From Acanthosoma haemorrhoidale (lineage: Eukaryota > Arthropoda > Insecta > Hemiptera > Acanthosomatidae), in contig OV884011.1 in NCBI GenBank assembly GCA_930367205.1, positions 112,831,139 to 112,895,138 of the forward strand: 64,000 bases of DNA. Reading direction: 5' to 3'. Both the position numbers and the translations under genes were made by a program. This document shows positions 38,851-52,300 of the stretch, piece by piece; position 1 is the stretch's first letter; the number at the start of each line of letters is the position of its first letter. A model generated the notes under the pieces. It ran no database searches. It was not told where the DNA came from and was given only the letters and a program-made list of their open reading frames with translations.

Positions 38851-41159
38851 GAGTATAACTTCGTTGATACAAAAATAGTAAAATATTTCGTAGTAAACAC
38901 TTTAATTAATTACGGAATGAAATAATAAACTTTATTCTGTGACATGAGTTTCCAGAGGATAACGAAGATTTTTATACAGTGCCATAGTCTGGCTGTGATA
39001 GGTAAAAATCTATGATTACAATTAATTATGACTAAAGTAAGTGACATAAATAATAGAATCACACACTTCTTATGATGAAAGATTAAAACGGGCGTAGGCT
39101 TCAACCTTCCACTATCTTGATTTCGTAATTGGTAATGATCGGACTATTGTAGCACTAGTGTAAACAAATATTTCAATAAATTGGGGTAGCGATTCTAAAG
39201 TCGGGGGAAAAAAATATTCTAATAACTGGTAATAAGTGTGGTTTTATATAGCAGCGTTATTAAATTTGGAAAATTGGCGTTAAAATTAAAACCGAGTTTC
39301 TAGTCATAGAGATATGGACTGTTGGTAGAGACGTGAAGTACTGGTCGCTCCAAAATTGTTAATAGTGAAAGTTAAAGAAGTAGATTGGATCAAGATTTCA
39401 ATATACTTCACAACCTAAAAACGAAATGTACGGTGCCGTACTCTTGTCATGTGTCCACATAATGAGAATGGATGACGAGAGATTTACAAAAATAATTGTG
39501 TATTTCACACCACCAGACAGGAAGCTGTCAAGTAGGCGAATGGTGGATGTACATCGAGTATAGTACTAGGATATAGTGATAATATATTATTTATTTTCAT
39601 AATAAACGAATATAAACGTACTTAATACAGCATTAATTTAAAAAAATTAGATCGATAATAAATAGCACAGTGGGGAACAGCAAAGAACACTATGGGACCG
39701 TAACTTACACGCGTTAAACTAGAGACATCCTTGAAATTAAAACTGTTATAATTATTAGTAAAAGAAAAGTTAGACCTATAACGTATTTTGCGCAAGTTTT
39801 CTTACAACGGTTGCAGCATGCACAACAATGTATATACATTCATCTTTCTTCCGGATATTGCGCAGTGATTGTATGATGTAAATCAAGATACGATTTTCGT
39901 TTTGATTCTGTATAATTGTGCTGAGGTAAATTGTTAAATCGACTGTTCGATGCAAAGCGGTATATAATTAAGCAATCACAAGCTTTCACGTACTTTCTAC
40001 TCACGTCAGTTGTCGAGAAAAGGAACGCAGTCATGACATTGTACCCATTTTGATTTACTTGAAGATACAAAACGCAATTGTGGCAGAGGAGGAAATTCTT
40101 ACATGAAGGAGTTGCGCTGTCTAAGGGAACGCATTCATTTTAGGTTACTTCTCAAGGGCGAAGTAGGATTAACTTCCATTTTTCGGGTTTCAGATTTAGG
40201 TATCAAACTTTACGGTATCTATTCGTTGTGTTAAATCGGGTCAAAACTGCAATGATCTTAATCTTAATGTAACTGATATATTAATAATATCTGTACCATC
40301 CTGGTAATAACAGGAATAGGAACAACTATTTATAATATGGGTTCTTTAGCAAGATCAGTTCTCGCTAAAATTTACAATGCGCAGAGAAATAAAATAGTTT
40401 AAAAAAAAGGAAAGAATATACGGTATAATAGAAAATGCAAATATACACATATTTTCAATTCTTGAAAATATAAGCTGAAATCAATGTAAACGAAACCAAA
40501 AGAAGAAAATAAAACAAAAACTTGCTTGAAAAATAAAATACCTACATCTAAACAAGTGGCTATATACTTTCAAATAATAAAAAATAAAATAACCTAAGCA
40601 GATATGTATTAATGCAGTGCCCTACATAATTTATTAATAATGTAATAAACGTCAACGCTCTAACATTACTTAGCACTTTATGCAACTACTCATTTGTCTG
40701 TAATAGGGAATAACTAAACAATCAAGTCTTCAACACATTTAATGAAGGGGCGTGGCGAATGGAGGGAAGAAGGGAGTTCCAGAAGGATATTGCGATTATG
40801 GAGAAACAATTGTGTAGTATTGCAGTGTAAGGACATAAAATGGCCTGTCAGAAGCGGGTTTGACGTAAATTAACGTCTGCTTAGATGTTAAATATGCAGA
40901 AGAGATTGGAAGGTTTGTGTAGGCATATAGAGGCAGTTATGAAATCTTACAGAAATTCCTCCCGAAAGCAGGAAATTAATTGCCCCTCAAGAAGTTTATA
41001 GTCGGTCACCTGAAGAAAGTTTGTAGGGAAAAAGTCCCGGCAGTTTTTGAACCGAATAATTAAATTCTGGTAGTTATCCAGTTGTGTTATCAAGATCAAA
41101 AAACGGTCCACTTTCTCTGCAAATTAGCTAATGTCGAACGGCTGGATATAATTAGGGTG
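38851..41159. other. No gene recognised
   Basis: AT-rich DNA. The one item of note is a repeat copy at 40,340-40,397 (listed separately). The minus-strand frame of 76 codons at 39,840-40,070 shows no domain. Confidence 0.5.
40340..40397. repeat. Interspersed repeat pair, copy A
   Basis: Starts GGTTCTTTAGCAAGATCAGT, continues with CGCTAAAATTTACAATG and ends AGAAATAAAATA. It matches 46,208-46,264 in the same orientation at about 75% identity over 57 bases. Family unknown; it could be the end of a transposon or untranslated sequence. Confidence 0.55.
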
Positions 41160-41700
41160 CCGTTGGCGAATTCTAAAACACAATCTCTGTTTTATTGTCT
41201 TTGGAATGGGCAGGTTGATGAGACATGGTAATAGATTAAAACAACTTTTGTCTGTTCACAATTCCCTATTCTATTTATAATAATTCAGGCGCTTTTGATG
41301 GCTTATACCATCATCATCAGGTCCTAGCTACAACATAAGAAAACGTAGATACATACACATATATATCCTTAATTAACTTAAAATTAAACAGATTAATTGA
41401 CTAAAACACACTGTCAATCACAATTCAAAGTGGTCAAATGATTCAAATTAAAGGTTTAAATTATAAAATAGTCACCTAATCAACTAAAATTATATCAATT
41501 ATAAAATGTTATAAATTGTATGAAAATCACTATGACATTGAAATTAAAATAAACATAAAATTAAAGTAATGAAGTAAGACTTAATAATCCTTATGTAAGA
41601 CTTTATTAATTAGTGGTAAAATTTTTAAAAAATGTAAATTTATTATTTTAATTGTTAACGAAGATTTTCAAGTGTTAATATTATAATATCTTAATGACGT
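41160..41700 (-). mobile_element. Penelope-like element terminal remnant (tentative)
   Basis: The support is the hammerhead-ribozyme-like core at 41,293-41,320 on the minus strand. In arthropods such cores inside AT-rich terminal repeats are characteristic of Penelope-type retroelements. I see no reverse transcriptase or GIY-YIG motif in the flanks, so the limits are approximate and the assignment rests on one motif. CpG is scarcer here than in neighbouring DNA, in line with age. Confidence 0.35.
41293..41320 (-). ncRNA. Decayed hammerhead-ribozyme-like core
   Basis: The minus strand reads CTGATGA, then stem-II strand TGATGG, loop TATAAG, the complementary CCATC, then AAAA. A hammerhead core requires CUGAUGA, a stem-loop, then GAAA. 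Only one base differs: the expected G, preceded by C, would form a CpG, and CpG to CpA is the commonest decay step. I could not find a convincing stem III or cleavage site, so it is unlikely to cleave now. Confidence 0.45.
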
Positions 41701-44700
41701 TGCGTTTGTTTTATTTTATTGATATTAAGTTTTTCACTGCCACTAATATGTTTTAAATTTCTAAACTTTTAGTATCATAATATTGCTAATGGTTTCCATA
41801 CCAAAGTCGAAAATGTTTCCACTTGAAAATCCAAGCGTGAGCTGTTGAAAGTGGTTGTTATAAATAAACTTAAGTTATAACTTTGGTTTTGACGACTTGA
41901 AAAATTTACTTTTTTCTTAAAACTTTATAATAAGAGCTCACCAGACAAAAAAATTTGCTACTGTATTAATAAGTTAATTTCATGCTAAAATGGTTTGAAA
42001 GTGAAAGTAGTCCCAGCAACTTAGTTGTAAATTTAATATCATCAGCGCGAGGAAAAAAATAAAAGTAAGGGCTTGCCGAATATGATTTACAACTTGACAG
42101 TGTCGTTTTATTATGGAACATAAAAAGTTCAGAGAACCATTCTGCAAAGGTTGGACCGACGCTTTCGAACTTTTTTTTTTTAATGTCTTAGTGCTAATAA
42201 TAAACAATGATTTGATTTACACCTCGTAAATATACTCTAAACAAAAAAAAAAAAGTTAAGTGTACAGTTCTATACAATTATGGGTCTTGATGATCTTACT
42301 ATTTGCACCCTCTTCATTGATTTCCTAAGATTTATTGTGTTCTATTTATTAACATAAACATTCAAAGGTAGTTTCTCTAGCCCGCTTCATTGATTAGCAC
42401 TGTACATTGGAGTATGTAATCATGACCATTCCTGTTTTATGTATATGTCGTGGGTGTACTGCATAAAGTATAAAAATAAAGAAAAATCAACTTCCCAAGT
42501 GTCCAACTCTTTTATGAGAGCCAACTCTATGTATATGAACTTTCCAAGTCGAGATGTAAATTTGAAATATGAAGAATATGAAGAACATATTAAATCCTGA
42601 TTTTTCCTACTAATAGCAAATTTAAAATGTGATTTTACACCAACTGTGTTTATTGACCTCGTCACTTTTGACAGTACGCCCACGATATATTTAAAAAAAT
42701 GATCGTCTAATTTTATGTTTTATTGAAATTATAGTCCGCCTAACCCGCAACATTCTCTTTTTCTTAATCATCAAATCGGGTTCTTTAATTTGATACCACC
42801 ACTTAAATTATATTAAGAAAAATAATAAATTTGTCTTTACACAGTAATTAACTGAATATTGACACTTTTTCGTATGATTACTTTTATTTTTAGCATGATC
42901 GGGACATTAAAGGAAACAACCACGCGATACATCATAATAATAAATAATAACCATGAAAAAAAGATTCAGACTATGTCGTCAATTATATAGAACTCAAAGA
43001 TTTATTTATTGTGGTCATTCTGGTAGTCCTTGGTATAAAAAAAGTTACAACATTATATTGAATTCTCACGTTTATAGTACCTAGCTATTATCTAATTAAT
43101 TAATTATTTTATTTAATGTGTTATTTAATTGAGAAGTGTCCAAAAATTCTACGAAGGGGCAGAGTATTGGGAAGGAGCACTGAGCCTTCTATTCACCGAG
43201 GTGTTGCGGGACGAGTCATTGCGGGGTGAGTCATTTGTACACTGAATACAAGTATGTCCATACTCCGAACACTCCAACTTATTTGCCCACATCTCGACGA
43301 AAGTTTCCAGACCCATTATATGTTTCATTGTAACAATGTAGGGCTGACCCTCGACCACTAGGTCATCAATCCGTGTGCTTAATAAACTCACAATGGCTTA
43401 TTTTTATTTATCGGTCGTCCAAAAGTTCTATTTTACCCCGCAACATATAACCAGCTACAAACATGTAACCAGCCAGTACTCAGTTACAGGTATGTGTCAT
43501 ATATTATATCGCAACACAATTTACTAGATTACAGCGGGCTGCTAATTACTTGGGTAAGTTACTTATGTATTAAATTTCACAACTTTGTAAAGTGCCATTA
43601 AAACTGTATCCGTTAATGCAAATTGTTCGTTATTATGACTTCTAGTGGATTTAATAATTAATCAACTCTTATCTTATCTTCCCACAATTTATTTTTATTA
43701 AGCTCGTATTATTGTGAAATAAATTATGGGTATGCAAAGGACAGGCGATAATTTATTGATATGAGTAGCTCACAACTAGCCTTCCATCATAATCTTGCAA
43801 ATTTCGTTCTAGTCATTTAATTTCTAAATGAATAAAACCACACAGAGAAAAATGCTACGAAACTACACAATCCCATCTTCATTACCTTTTATATAATGTA
43901 GAAAACAATTTCGGCTATATGGATATAGATTCGATTTAACAGCCAGAACAATCCATTACATATTTAAAGTAATCCGAGTGCTATTTGTCCCAATGTTAAA
44001 TGTTTAATTTAAATACTTCAATTACTTCATAGCAACAGTTCGATGATTTACAACGGCCAAACAAATATAATACGATATATAACAAAAAAAAATGTAATAG
44101 TATCCTGTAAACAATAGACAAGATAATTTTTAATACAACCAATGAATTATTGGTTCAAATCATCCAAACGTATGCTTTATGCATGAATTGTACAGGAAAG
44201 CAGTCCAAAACAGAAATTTATGAGCTTACAATTAATTATAACCGATGAAGCATATATCTCTAAGGGTTTCGATTAGAACGCTCTGCTGGATTTAGTCTAT
44301 TTCCTTAAACTCAAATATTATTTTTCTATTTGATAAATATCAATGTATTTCATCTGTATGAGAAGTCTCGCATTTTTTTTATTATTTGAAATTTTTTTTA
44401 ATTAATAATAACGATTTATTTTTATTTCGGTTTGCTATTGGTTGCTTAACACAAATGGTTAAGGTTTCCACGCAAAAAAAAAAACTTTTTTTTACTGATG
44501 TATGGCTTGTTATATAACGCTTTTCAGTATTTAGTCGTTTATGACTCGAAATGTCAATTAGGATATGAATCTGGTGACCGGCTCTTTGACATACTTTTTC
44601 AGTGGGCGGGATTTCTTCTTCGTCCTCAATTCGTCTCAACAATAGAGCGGTATTTAAGAACGTTCATGCGTAGCACTTAATTTTACAGGTTATGAAGTTG

Positions 44701-46207
44701 TGTATTTGAGGTCGGAGTCCAAAGTGAGCGACAGTGGACGAAGTAAGATTTTGTGATATATATGACGCTTTCAGCGGTCTTTGTTTGTTTGGAGCTAGAA
44801 GTTTATCTTTATTAAAATGTCTACATGCAATCGATACATAGTAATTTAAAAACAGCTTTAGTTTTTAACGTTTTGTTATATTTTTTTTGGGAGGTGGGGG
44901 AATGCTCTTTAGACAAAACCACTTAGTTTGTCATTTTAGTAATCACCACTCTATTGTTATGAAGCTAACTATAGAAAAAATGATAATTGGTTTAAAGGAG
45001 GTCGCGAGGCCACCCCGCCTTAGGCGTCACAGATTAGGGTGGCCAGGGAGGCTGGAATGGAAGTTCTGGAAGCCGGAGGTGAGTTTATTTTGAATGAATG
45101 GGATGTTGAGATCAGCGAAAAGGGCACGTTTGTCGATATAGAAGGAAGCATTGACTGGCTATCTTGCAGAGGATTCTGGATTACAGGGTGCCAAGAATAT
45201 TGGAGGGCTTGGCGCTTCCCTAAACCTCAATTCCCTAGGACTAGGTAGATTGGAATATCGTTGAGTAGTTCTGTCTCTTGTTTTCTATTGGTATCTCTAG
45301 TTATATTGTCGATGAGGTGAAAAAGTAAAGTAGTTAGCATCATCTTTTATTGTCGACGAAGTAATATGAGTCGCTTATCTAGTTTATGCCCGTTTAAGAT
45401 TGGAAATGATTGTTTTAGTATTGCAAAGTACAGTTGTAATTTGTAGTTCTAAGTACTTAATGTCTTTCTCAGCAGGGTTCCATAAAATCAGGTTTCCGAG
45501 TTTATGTCACGAAAGATTTTTTTTTTTCAGACTTATGTTTTTTCCATCGATTATGAACTAAAACTCTCGTGACTCTGCTGTGCCTCTTAGAAACTTGCTT
45601 AATGATCGTGAAATAACTATTTGAAAAAAAGACTTCATTTTATTTGTTAAACGATCCCAGCAGTCAGAAAAAAAAGGATCGCCATAGCCCCAATGAAAAG
45701 TAGGACCTCTCCCTTCGGGGATTGATAGCCATTCAAAAGATTCAGGGTCGATCTCATTATGTCATGTTATGAACACCGTTTACACAAAAAACAGTGTCAT
45801 GTGTGCGCGGTATATCTGCTTTCTAGCGGCCGGTTTAAAGTGGCCCGAGGAAAGTGGTCGGTGGTCGTTATGTCTTCTCAAGATCACTCTCGCCCCTCGA
45901 TCTCTCTGCCAGTCTATCCTACGTTTCACGAACTCTGCATTAACAGTCGTTTGGCGATTTATTTTTTATTTGAGCTGTCTCCTATTCATGACGGGAGACA
46001 TCAGCTTAAGAAGATCGGACTGTTAAAAACTGCTAACAAATTTCCCTTAATGCATTCCGCATTACCGTTGAAGTCCCAAAGTCCTATGCTCCAACCCTAA
46101 TGGTTTTCCTCCGACCCGTTAGATAGTTTATAGGCTCCGCGAGGAAATTGACATATCTAATCATTACTTTATGGTCCTAGAATTATGTCCCTATTTAACA
46201 TAAAGTC
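41701..46207. other. No gene recognised
   Basis: Open frames at 43,149-43,391 (minus, 80 codons), 44,887-45,248 (plus) and 45,759-46,100 (plus) lie in slightly GC-richer patches. None shows a known domain, and no consistent splice pair joins them. The text 'EAGMEVLEAGGEFILNEW' near 45,060 looks protein-like, but the frame closes after 69 codons. These patches may be worn transposon or pseudogene pieces. Confidence 0.4.
45700..45735. repeat. Possible low-identity repeat, copy 2
   Basis: Partner of 37,085-37,125; shared words AAAAGTAG, CCTCTCC and TTCGGG. Weak evidence. Confidence 0.3.
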
Positions 46208-46264
46208 GGTTCTTTGGTAGGATTAGTCCCCGCTGAAATTTACGATTTGCGGATAAATAAAATA
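46208..46264. repeat. Interspersed repeat pair, copy B
   Basis: Starts GGTTCTTTGGTAGGATTAGT and continues CGCTGAAATTTACGATT to AAATAAAATA; partner of 40,340-40,397 in the same orientation. Confidence 0.55.
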
Positions 46265-46850
46265 TGCAAAAAGATAAAACATGCCTTCACAGACTAATTC
46301 ACAAGTAAATATAAAGGGTGAAGCTCTACTTCCAAACGGGTATGAGACGCTTGCCATTCGTCTCTCTGTTTTCTATTATTCATTCCTTAAAAATTATCGA
46401 TGTCATCAGAAATGTTAAATATTGTTTTCCATTTATTTCCCTAGTGATTCCCTTGTTGAACTATCAAACTGCTTAGGAACAAATATTGTAAAGTTAATTA
46501 CCCTAAGAGAGTTAATTATTCTCACATAATTTCCAAACTATAAAAAAGAAAAGTAAAAGAAATAACGGAATGATATATTTAATTAACCATATTTATATCT
46601 CTACTTATTTCACTTGAAAGTCATTATTATATACTAGTCATTATTCCTAATTTTTTTTTTTTTTTTATTTAATGAAACTAAATTCTTATTTTTGTACGCT
46701 CCTTTGGACCGGCATCGGCGCTAATAACCTATTAAGTGTCAAAGAAAATATTTTCTTAATAGTTCTGAATTTTATGCAGGATTAATGACACCTTAAAGTT
46801 AACTCATATTTAATTGAAATTCTCCACAACCACTCATGAAATAAACATGA

Positions 46851-46871
46851 TAGTTAGTTAGTTAGTTAGTT
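46851..46871. repeat. (TTAG)n microsatellite, five units
   Basis: Five tandem copies of TAGT/TTAG. The unit differs from the insect telomere repeat TTAGG, so this is not telomeric. Short tetranucleotide runs are common tails of non-LTR retroposons, and the moderately GC-rich 380 bases after it (to about 47,250) may be such an insertion, but I cannot identify it. Confidence 0.75.
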
Positions 46872-48836
46872 GCTACTGGCCTAATCAAACTGTCCATAAG
46901 TTGGGGCAGCATTTAAAATATGGACCATCAAGAGACCAAAAGCTACTGTGACAGATAACCTTGGCCTAGGGGTCATATTGTGCAAGATTGATTCCTCGTT
47001 GGAGGCCAATTGCTTTCTTCTGGGCAAGAAGGCAAGTCTTGGCAGGTGCCAGTCCAGAGATTAGTCATGTTACACAATCTGTATAGCTAGATGAGGGTCC
47101 CTGATCGCATTAGCTTTCAACCTCCAGTCTTGGCGTTATTTGACCTTTCATATTCCTCTAAATTGTTTGTGTCCAGCTATTACAAATGTTAATTGGCTGG
47201 TAACCAACTGTGACCAAAAACTGTAATAAATCATCATTTCCAAATCTACTATCTAAAATATAACTTATTGATCCAACTTTTGTTTAAACGGGAAATTGAT
47301 ACTATTTAACTCCTTCAAAATGGGGTTCGCCCTTCATTTTGGTCAATGTGCTCACATACATTATGTTTACCAACCTTCAACACAAACTGGAATTGTTAAA
47401 TACTTAGTACCTACACTTAATAGGAACCTGAATTGAATCACTGGCCCAAACTATTGAAGCATTTACTAGGCCTAAATTTTTATCTAAGAATCCATTGGCA
47501 AACAATCCCATATGGATCGCATATTCTGAAAACAGACGTCAATACAACATAGATTTTTTTAATGAAAACTGTAAGACTTGTAACAGGTGCGCTCCTCTTA
47601 AACTACTTAGGAATATACTAACATAAGGTGTGTGGAAGCATACCTTTAATATTGTGAAAACAAAATTCCTTACGACCTGCATTCAGAAGCTTTTACTACA
47701 AACTACATGGACTCCAGATCCACTGTTACTAATATGTCAATTTGAAATTTTTAGTAAAATTGTACGAAACCCCAACAGAATATTTTCAAATGCTCTGTGT
47801 CTGTCGTCTTTGAGGGGCACACAAGATTCATTGAGGGACATGAGGTCGAAGTGATGAACGCTTAGCACTTAGAGAACTGTAAAAAATATAGGCAAATGTC
47901 AGTCAGATGCTCAGTGTTCGAATGATACCACTGCATGGACAATTTTGTGCGAGTATTAACATAAAAGTATGTGCAACGATTTTGTGTTGACATTCTGTAA
48001 CAGCTTGACGCAAATCCAAACCTTTTGGTTTCATTGCTGGTTTTATATTTAGATTAAGTAAATAACGTCATATTTTGTCTTCCCTCAGGTCTTTTTATTT
48101 CTTATTCAAAATCGTCTTCAGCAGCCTACAATACCACTCTCAAGTTCTGAGAATAATTTCAGAAATAGCTATCAGTAATAACTTTCAGAGGACTTGAGAA
48201 GGGCAGTGTAGGCGGCTGATTGTGGCTTGTGAGTAAGGCGTTAAACACGTTTAGGAAGACAATATAAGACGTTATTTACCTGTAGAAACCTTTATCATTG
48301 AGTAATGATTTGCGACGAGACCTGTATCCTGAAACCAAAAGACAATCAATGTACTTAAAAACAACTGCTCCAAATTCACCTGAATTAGCATCTTGCTATT
48401 TTTATCATTTACCAAAAGTAAATTCAGTACTTAAAGGAAGGATATTTTGTCTCATTGTGATCCTGTAAAGAAGAAAAGGATTTGTTAAAACTACTGCATA
48501 AATTGCCGTGCTCCGTGCTTTTGACCATGAAAAACAAGACTAAAGCTATTTATTAGTGTTAATTGTGAGAAAGTATATTGAAGGGGATAGACATTAATTG
48601 TGTAATACCTAACTATACAAAGGTGAGTTTTTTAATAGAAATAACGTTGACTTAGGAGATGTTGTATTAGAAATCTTCTAAATTGATAATTATAAGATTT
48701 CTTTGAATAGTTTGAGAATCACTTGTTATAGGGTATCCCAATGTAATTTTCTTTTTTTTCTTTTTTCAAAACCTAACTTAACAGTTAGTCCAAACTCCAT
48801 TTAAGTTCGACTTTTATCGCATAATTCCCGTTATTA
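46872..48836. other. No gene recognised
   Basis: A 74-codon plus-strand frame at 47,630-47,854 and the sequence before it (from about 47,430) translate into text that looks somewhat protein-like ('KFLTTCIQKLLLQTTWTPDP'). It has no domain I recognise and is broken by stops upstream. It could be a remnant of an unknown element. Confidence 0.4.
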
Positions 48837-49357
48837 TACGAGGTTTGATCAAATAGTAACGAGAATTTTATAATTTCGCTTTTTTCTATTTCGATGGTGT
48901 AGTGCATCATGAGTTCCAGCCAGAAGTACAGTCAATAAAGTATATTACTTGGAAGTAATGCGCCGTTTACGTGAAGCGATCCGACGAAAACAACAATCGA
49001 TAACTTTCCCACTCACACCTCACTGATTGTTCGTATTTTTTTTTAGCAAAAAACAACACTTTTGTGTTACCTCAGCCAACGTATTCGCCGGACATGGCTC
49101 CATGCGACTTCTTTTTGTTCCCGAAGTTGAAAAAAACCTTGAAAGGACGACTTTTTGACAGCATTGATGAGCTAAAAGAAGAATCGCTGAAGGAGCTAAG
49201 AGCTTTATCGAAAAGTGATTCTAAGATTGGAAAAAGCGCTGGCACAAGTGTATTATATCTGAGGGGGATTATTTTGAATGGAACAAAATTTCTATCGATA
49301 AATAAATAAATTTTAGGGTAAACAAAAATTCTCGTTACTTTTTGATCAAACCTCGAA
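48837..49357 (+). mobile_element. mariner-family deletion derivative (521 bp) with near-intact ends
   Basis: Both ends carry inverted repeats of about 33 bp that begin T(A/T)CGAGGTTTGATCAAA and continue to AGTAACGAGAATTTT, differing at only two or three positions. Each is flanked by TA (48,835-48,836 and 49,358-49,359). Inside are scraps of an N-terminal half and an open C-terminal transposase end. Nearly identical ends with a deleted interior are what is expected of a nonautonomous copy that could be moved in trans by a full-length relative. Confidence 0.9.
49030..49309 (+). pseudogene. mariner transposase C-terminal remnant
   Basis: The open frame reads 'VLPQPTYSPDMAPCDFFLFP' at about 49,060-49,120, the block holding the third catalytic Asp of mariner transposases, then 'KLKKTLKGRLFDSIDELKEE' and a tail ending at the stop near 49,307. 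Immediately upstream a shifted frame keeps 'TSLIVRIFF', the text that normally follows the second Asp block, and further up 'YYLEVMRRLREAIRRKQ' near 48,940. The first and second catalytic motifs are lost. The residues present are the least altered of the three mariners here, which suggests a younger copy. Confidence 0.85.
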
Positions 49358-49359
49358 TA

Positions 49360-52300
49360 TTATCAAAAGCATATACAGTGTAAAAGAAGGTATTGTTGAA
49401 TGTATATGAAGAAATTGAGATAGGTTGTATCTTTTTTAAGGCTACCAACTTTGACATACATTTATGGTGCGTTTATGTTAGAGCTGTGCTGAATGATAAA
49501 AGCGAGGAAGAGAGCAGGTAATATCCTCGAGCGGTATCAAGGTATTAGTGCCTTAAAGCGATACTCCTATATATTCTCATGTATCGAAATTATTACTGCT
49601 ACGCTAGTACCGGTACTCTCAACGTTGATTATAGTTTCGACATAAATACAATATAGGCAATGAGATAGGACTTCTTGCCCTTATAGGTACTTCTTAGAAA
49701 ATAGAACATCTTGTTAGTAAAAAAAACTAACCATTCGTTTTGCATATAAACGAACTCTTTTCTTCCCTCCTTCAGATACGGATTTTTGTTCTCGTTGAGG
49801 GTTAGATGCAGTTCTGAAAATATGTAATTTACTTGTTTTACCCCCTAAATACTTAGTAATCCTCATTTTATGAGGATAGCATTACAATGATTTCATTTCG
49901 CATCAATGGCCGGTTAATTGGGCTGCCTATTGTGATTACTCCTGTGCTAAAATGGAACATAGTAATGAAAAGCTCTTCAGCTGCATGCAATTTCTTTCCC
50001 ATAGTGAATTAAATTGTTTACCGCTCCCGCTATCTCGCCCGCTAATGACGCCTATTTGATGGGAACCTCGTTAGAAAAGTTACTTTCTCTTGTGGTTGTA
50101 ATCGTTGGCTTCGCCCTACTTTTCTCGTTGCTTCTCCACGTTGTTACGTTACGCTCACACAGCACTATTGATATTTATACTTGAAACACTCAATTCGTCC
50201 TTAATTGTGGACATCGATTGATTCCAACAACCTCTATTGGCACTGGTGAAGATTCTACCGCGTGCTTTCTCCAAATATTTTGTTTCCCTTCATGTCTTTC
50301 GTCTGAAAAGAATTAGGTCCTACACCCAGGTTAATCTGTTCAGCAGCATCACTTAATCTTCAATTAGTACTAACCACCAGTACATTTACTGCTAAGTTTA
50401 ACATGATTTTTATCTTCCGTTTTTGACCCTGTCGTGCATTGAATGACCAATTCTGTTATCTCTTTGAATAATCAATTTGAGTTTTGGATTGGTTCTGTTC
50501 ATAAATTAAATTTGAATATGAAATCATAAACAAGGGACCAAATAGAAGGAATAACGAAAGGTCTTAGAAATTTTGGACGATATACTGTCGGGCGTCTAGT
50601 TTTTAATGAAGTTCATTTGACTTCAGTTTTTTTGTATTCCTGCAACCCTTCATATTTTTTCAAACTTCCAATTTAAATAATTGTTTTTCATTTGTATACC
50701 AGATAAATAATTTGAAACCGTGCTACATAATTAATTTAATAAATTATTTATAGCTTATTTGAATAATATGGCAAACTTTTAAATCTCCCATAATCAAGTA
50801 GAAAAGATGATACGCTCGTGTATAGTGGATGTTGAGTGTTATTTTGTTGGTTGAAACTTTTTTATGTGCTACTATCTAATAGTCATTCTAACGACCAAAC
50901 ATTAATGAAGAATATTTGAACAACTTTTTATTGTTTTTGTATGTACTTATATAGATATCATCTCTGTCCCGTTCCAATATTTTTAAATCACTACAGAAAT
51001 CGTTCAAATTTTCCAGAGTGAACACTTCGCGTCAAATAAAGGTCAAGTTTATATTTCAACCAGTGGCCCTTGAGCCTCAAAACTCATTTTTTGTCTGTGC
51101 AATTCCATTTGATTTAAAATGTTAAACAACGAACAAACTCGACAAATAGATCAGAAGAAACTTTAACCGGATGTTGTAGTATCGTAGTTGCTGGAAATAA
51201 ATTCTTTAAAAAAAAAAAAAAGTACTAAATTTTTCATAAGAGTTCTTCTAAAGGATCTGTAACTAGTTAATTCGTGTCCGGTCTGTGTAAAACTATTTTT
51301 TTGCATCTAACAACTCATTTTTTGTCACTTTCAGACTTTGTGCAGTGCATTTTGTTGCGCCTTCTATTTATGATATTTCTCAACTGATAAATGAATAAGC
51401 TTAGGTTGAAGTTTAAAGTCCATTTTTCCCCCTGAAAAGGGCTAAGAACAAATTAGAATCAGTTACCCAAAACGAAATTTCCCAAGTCACAACTCAGAAG
51501 CTATTTGTTTGTTGTTGTTTTTCATATTTCAGTTGAGGCCTATGTAAAATGGGATAAATCCAATTACTAAACCTTTCAGAAAACATAAATATGTTTTTCA
51601 GTTTATTGGTATTGTAACTTTCTCTGATATTTAAACTACTTGCATTTTAGATCAAAGGCCATTTTACATTCTAATTACATTTTTTGAATTGCACGTAATT
51701 GATCGTAGCTTAATCGAAAATTAAAATTTCGAGCCGATTTCAATAGTTTTGTTTTTATTAATTCAAAACAATCGAGACAAAAAATTAAATTAACAATAAA
51801 TCCTTGGATTTATGTTTAATTTTGTTTCGCAGATGGGATTGAATGTAATCCATTAAGTTGTGTGTTTAAAATACTGCTTGGCTGAGAACAGTTTTGGTGG
51901 GCAGGAGCCCTCTAATTTACTGTAAGGGCGGCCTCTTGTTCCGAGCAGCTGTGCTCACTGGTCCACACCACTCTACCTAAAAGCCTTACTCTTTAGTCCG
52001 TGCTGCAGTTCAGCACGATCCTCTTCTCCCTACAATTTTTTTTGTAACTGGTTCAAAATTCTTGTCTAATCTGACGTACCGCCACTATGAGGTATGCTCG
52101 TTTACTTATTTCCTAATATTAGCTAGTTTCAGGGTATCGTTACTGTTTTTGTTTTTTTTCAATACTGTAAACCCACCGTTCATTCACTCACCAGCCGTCT
52201 GTCACTCTGTTCTGGTGTTTGTGAGACGCCTGTTTGGTCCAGGAACATCAAAACTTACTTGAGGGTTTCATTTAATGACCCGACGACTCTAAAAACACTG

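Noticed and set aside
45039..45248. Protein-like frame with 'EAGMEVLEAGGEFILNEW'
   Set aside because: Looks coding in tone but closes after 69 codons, and no exon boundaries in phase were found; left as unassigned.
46851..46871. (TTAG)n as telomere-like repeat
   Set aside because: The insect telomere unit is TTAGG and arrays are long; this is a five-unit microsatellite.
47630..47854. 74-codon frame with protein-like text
   Set aside because: No family recognised and upstream sequence is interrupted by stops; not enough to call an element.
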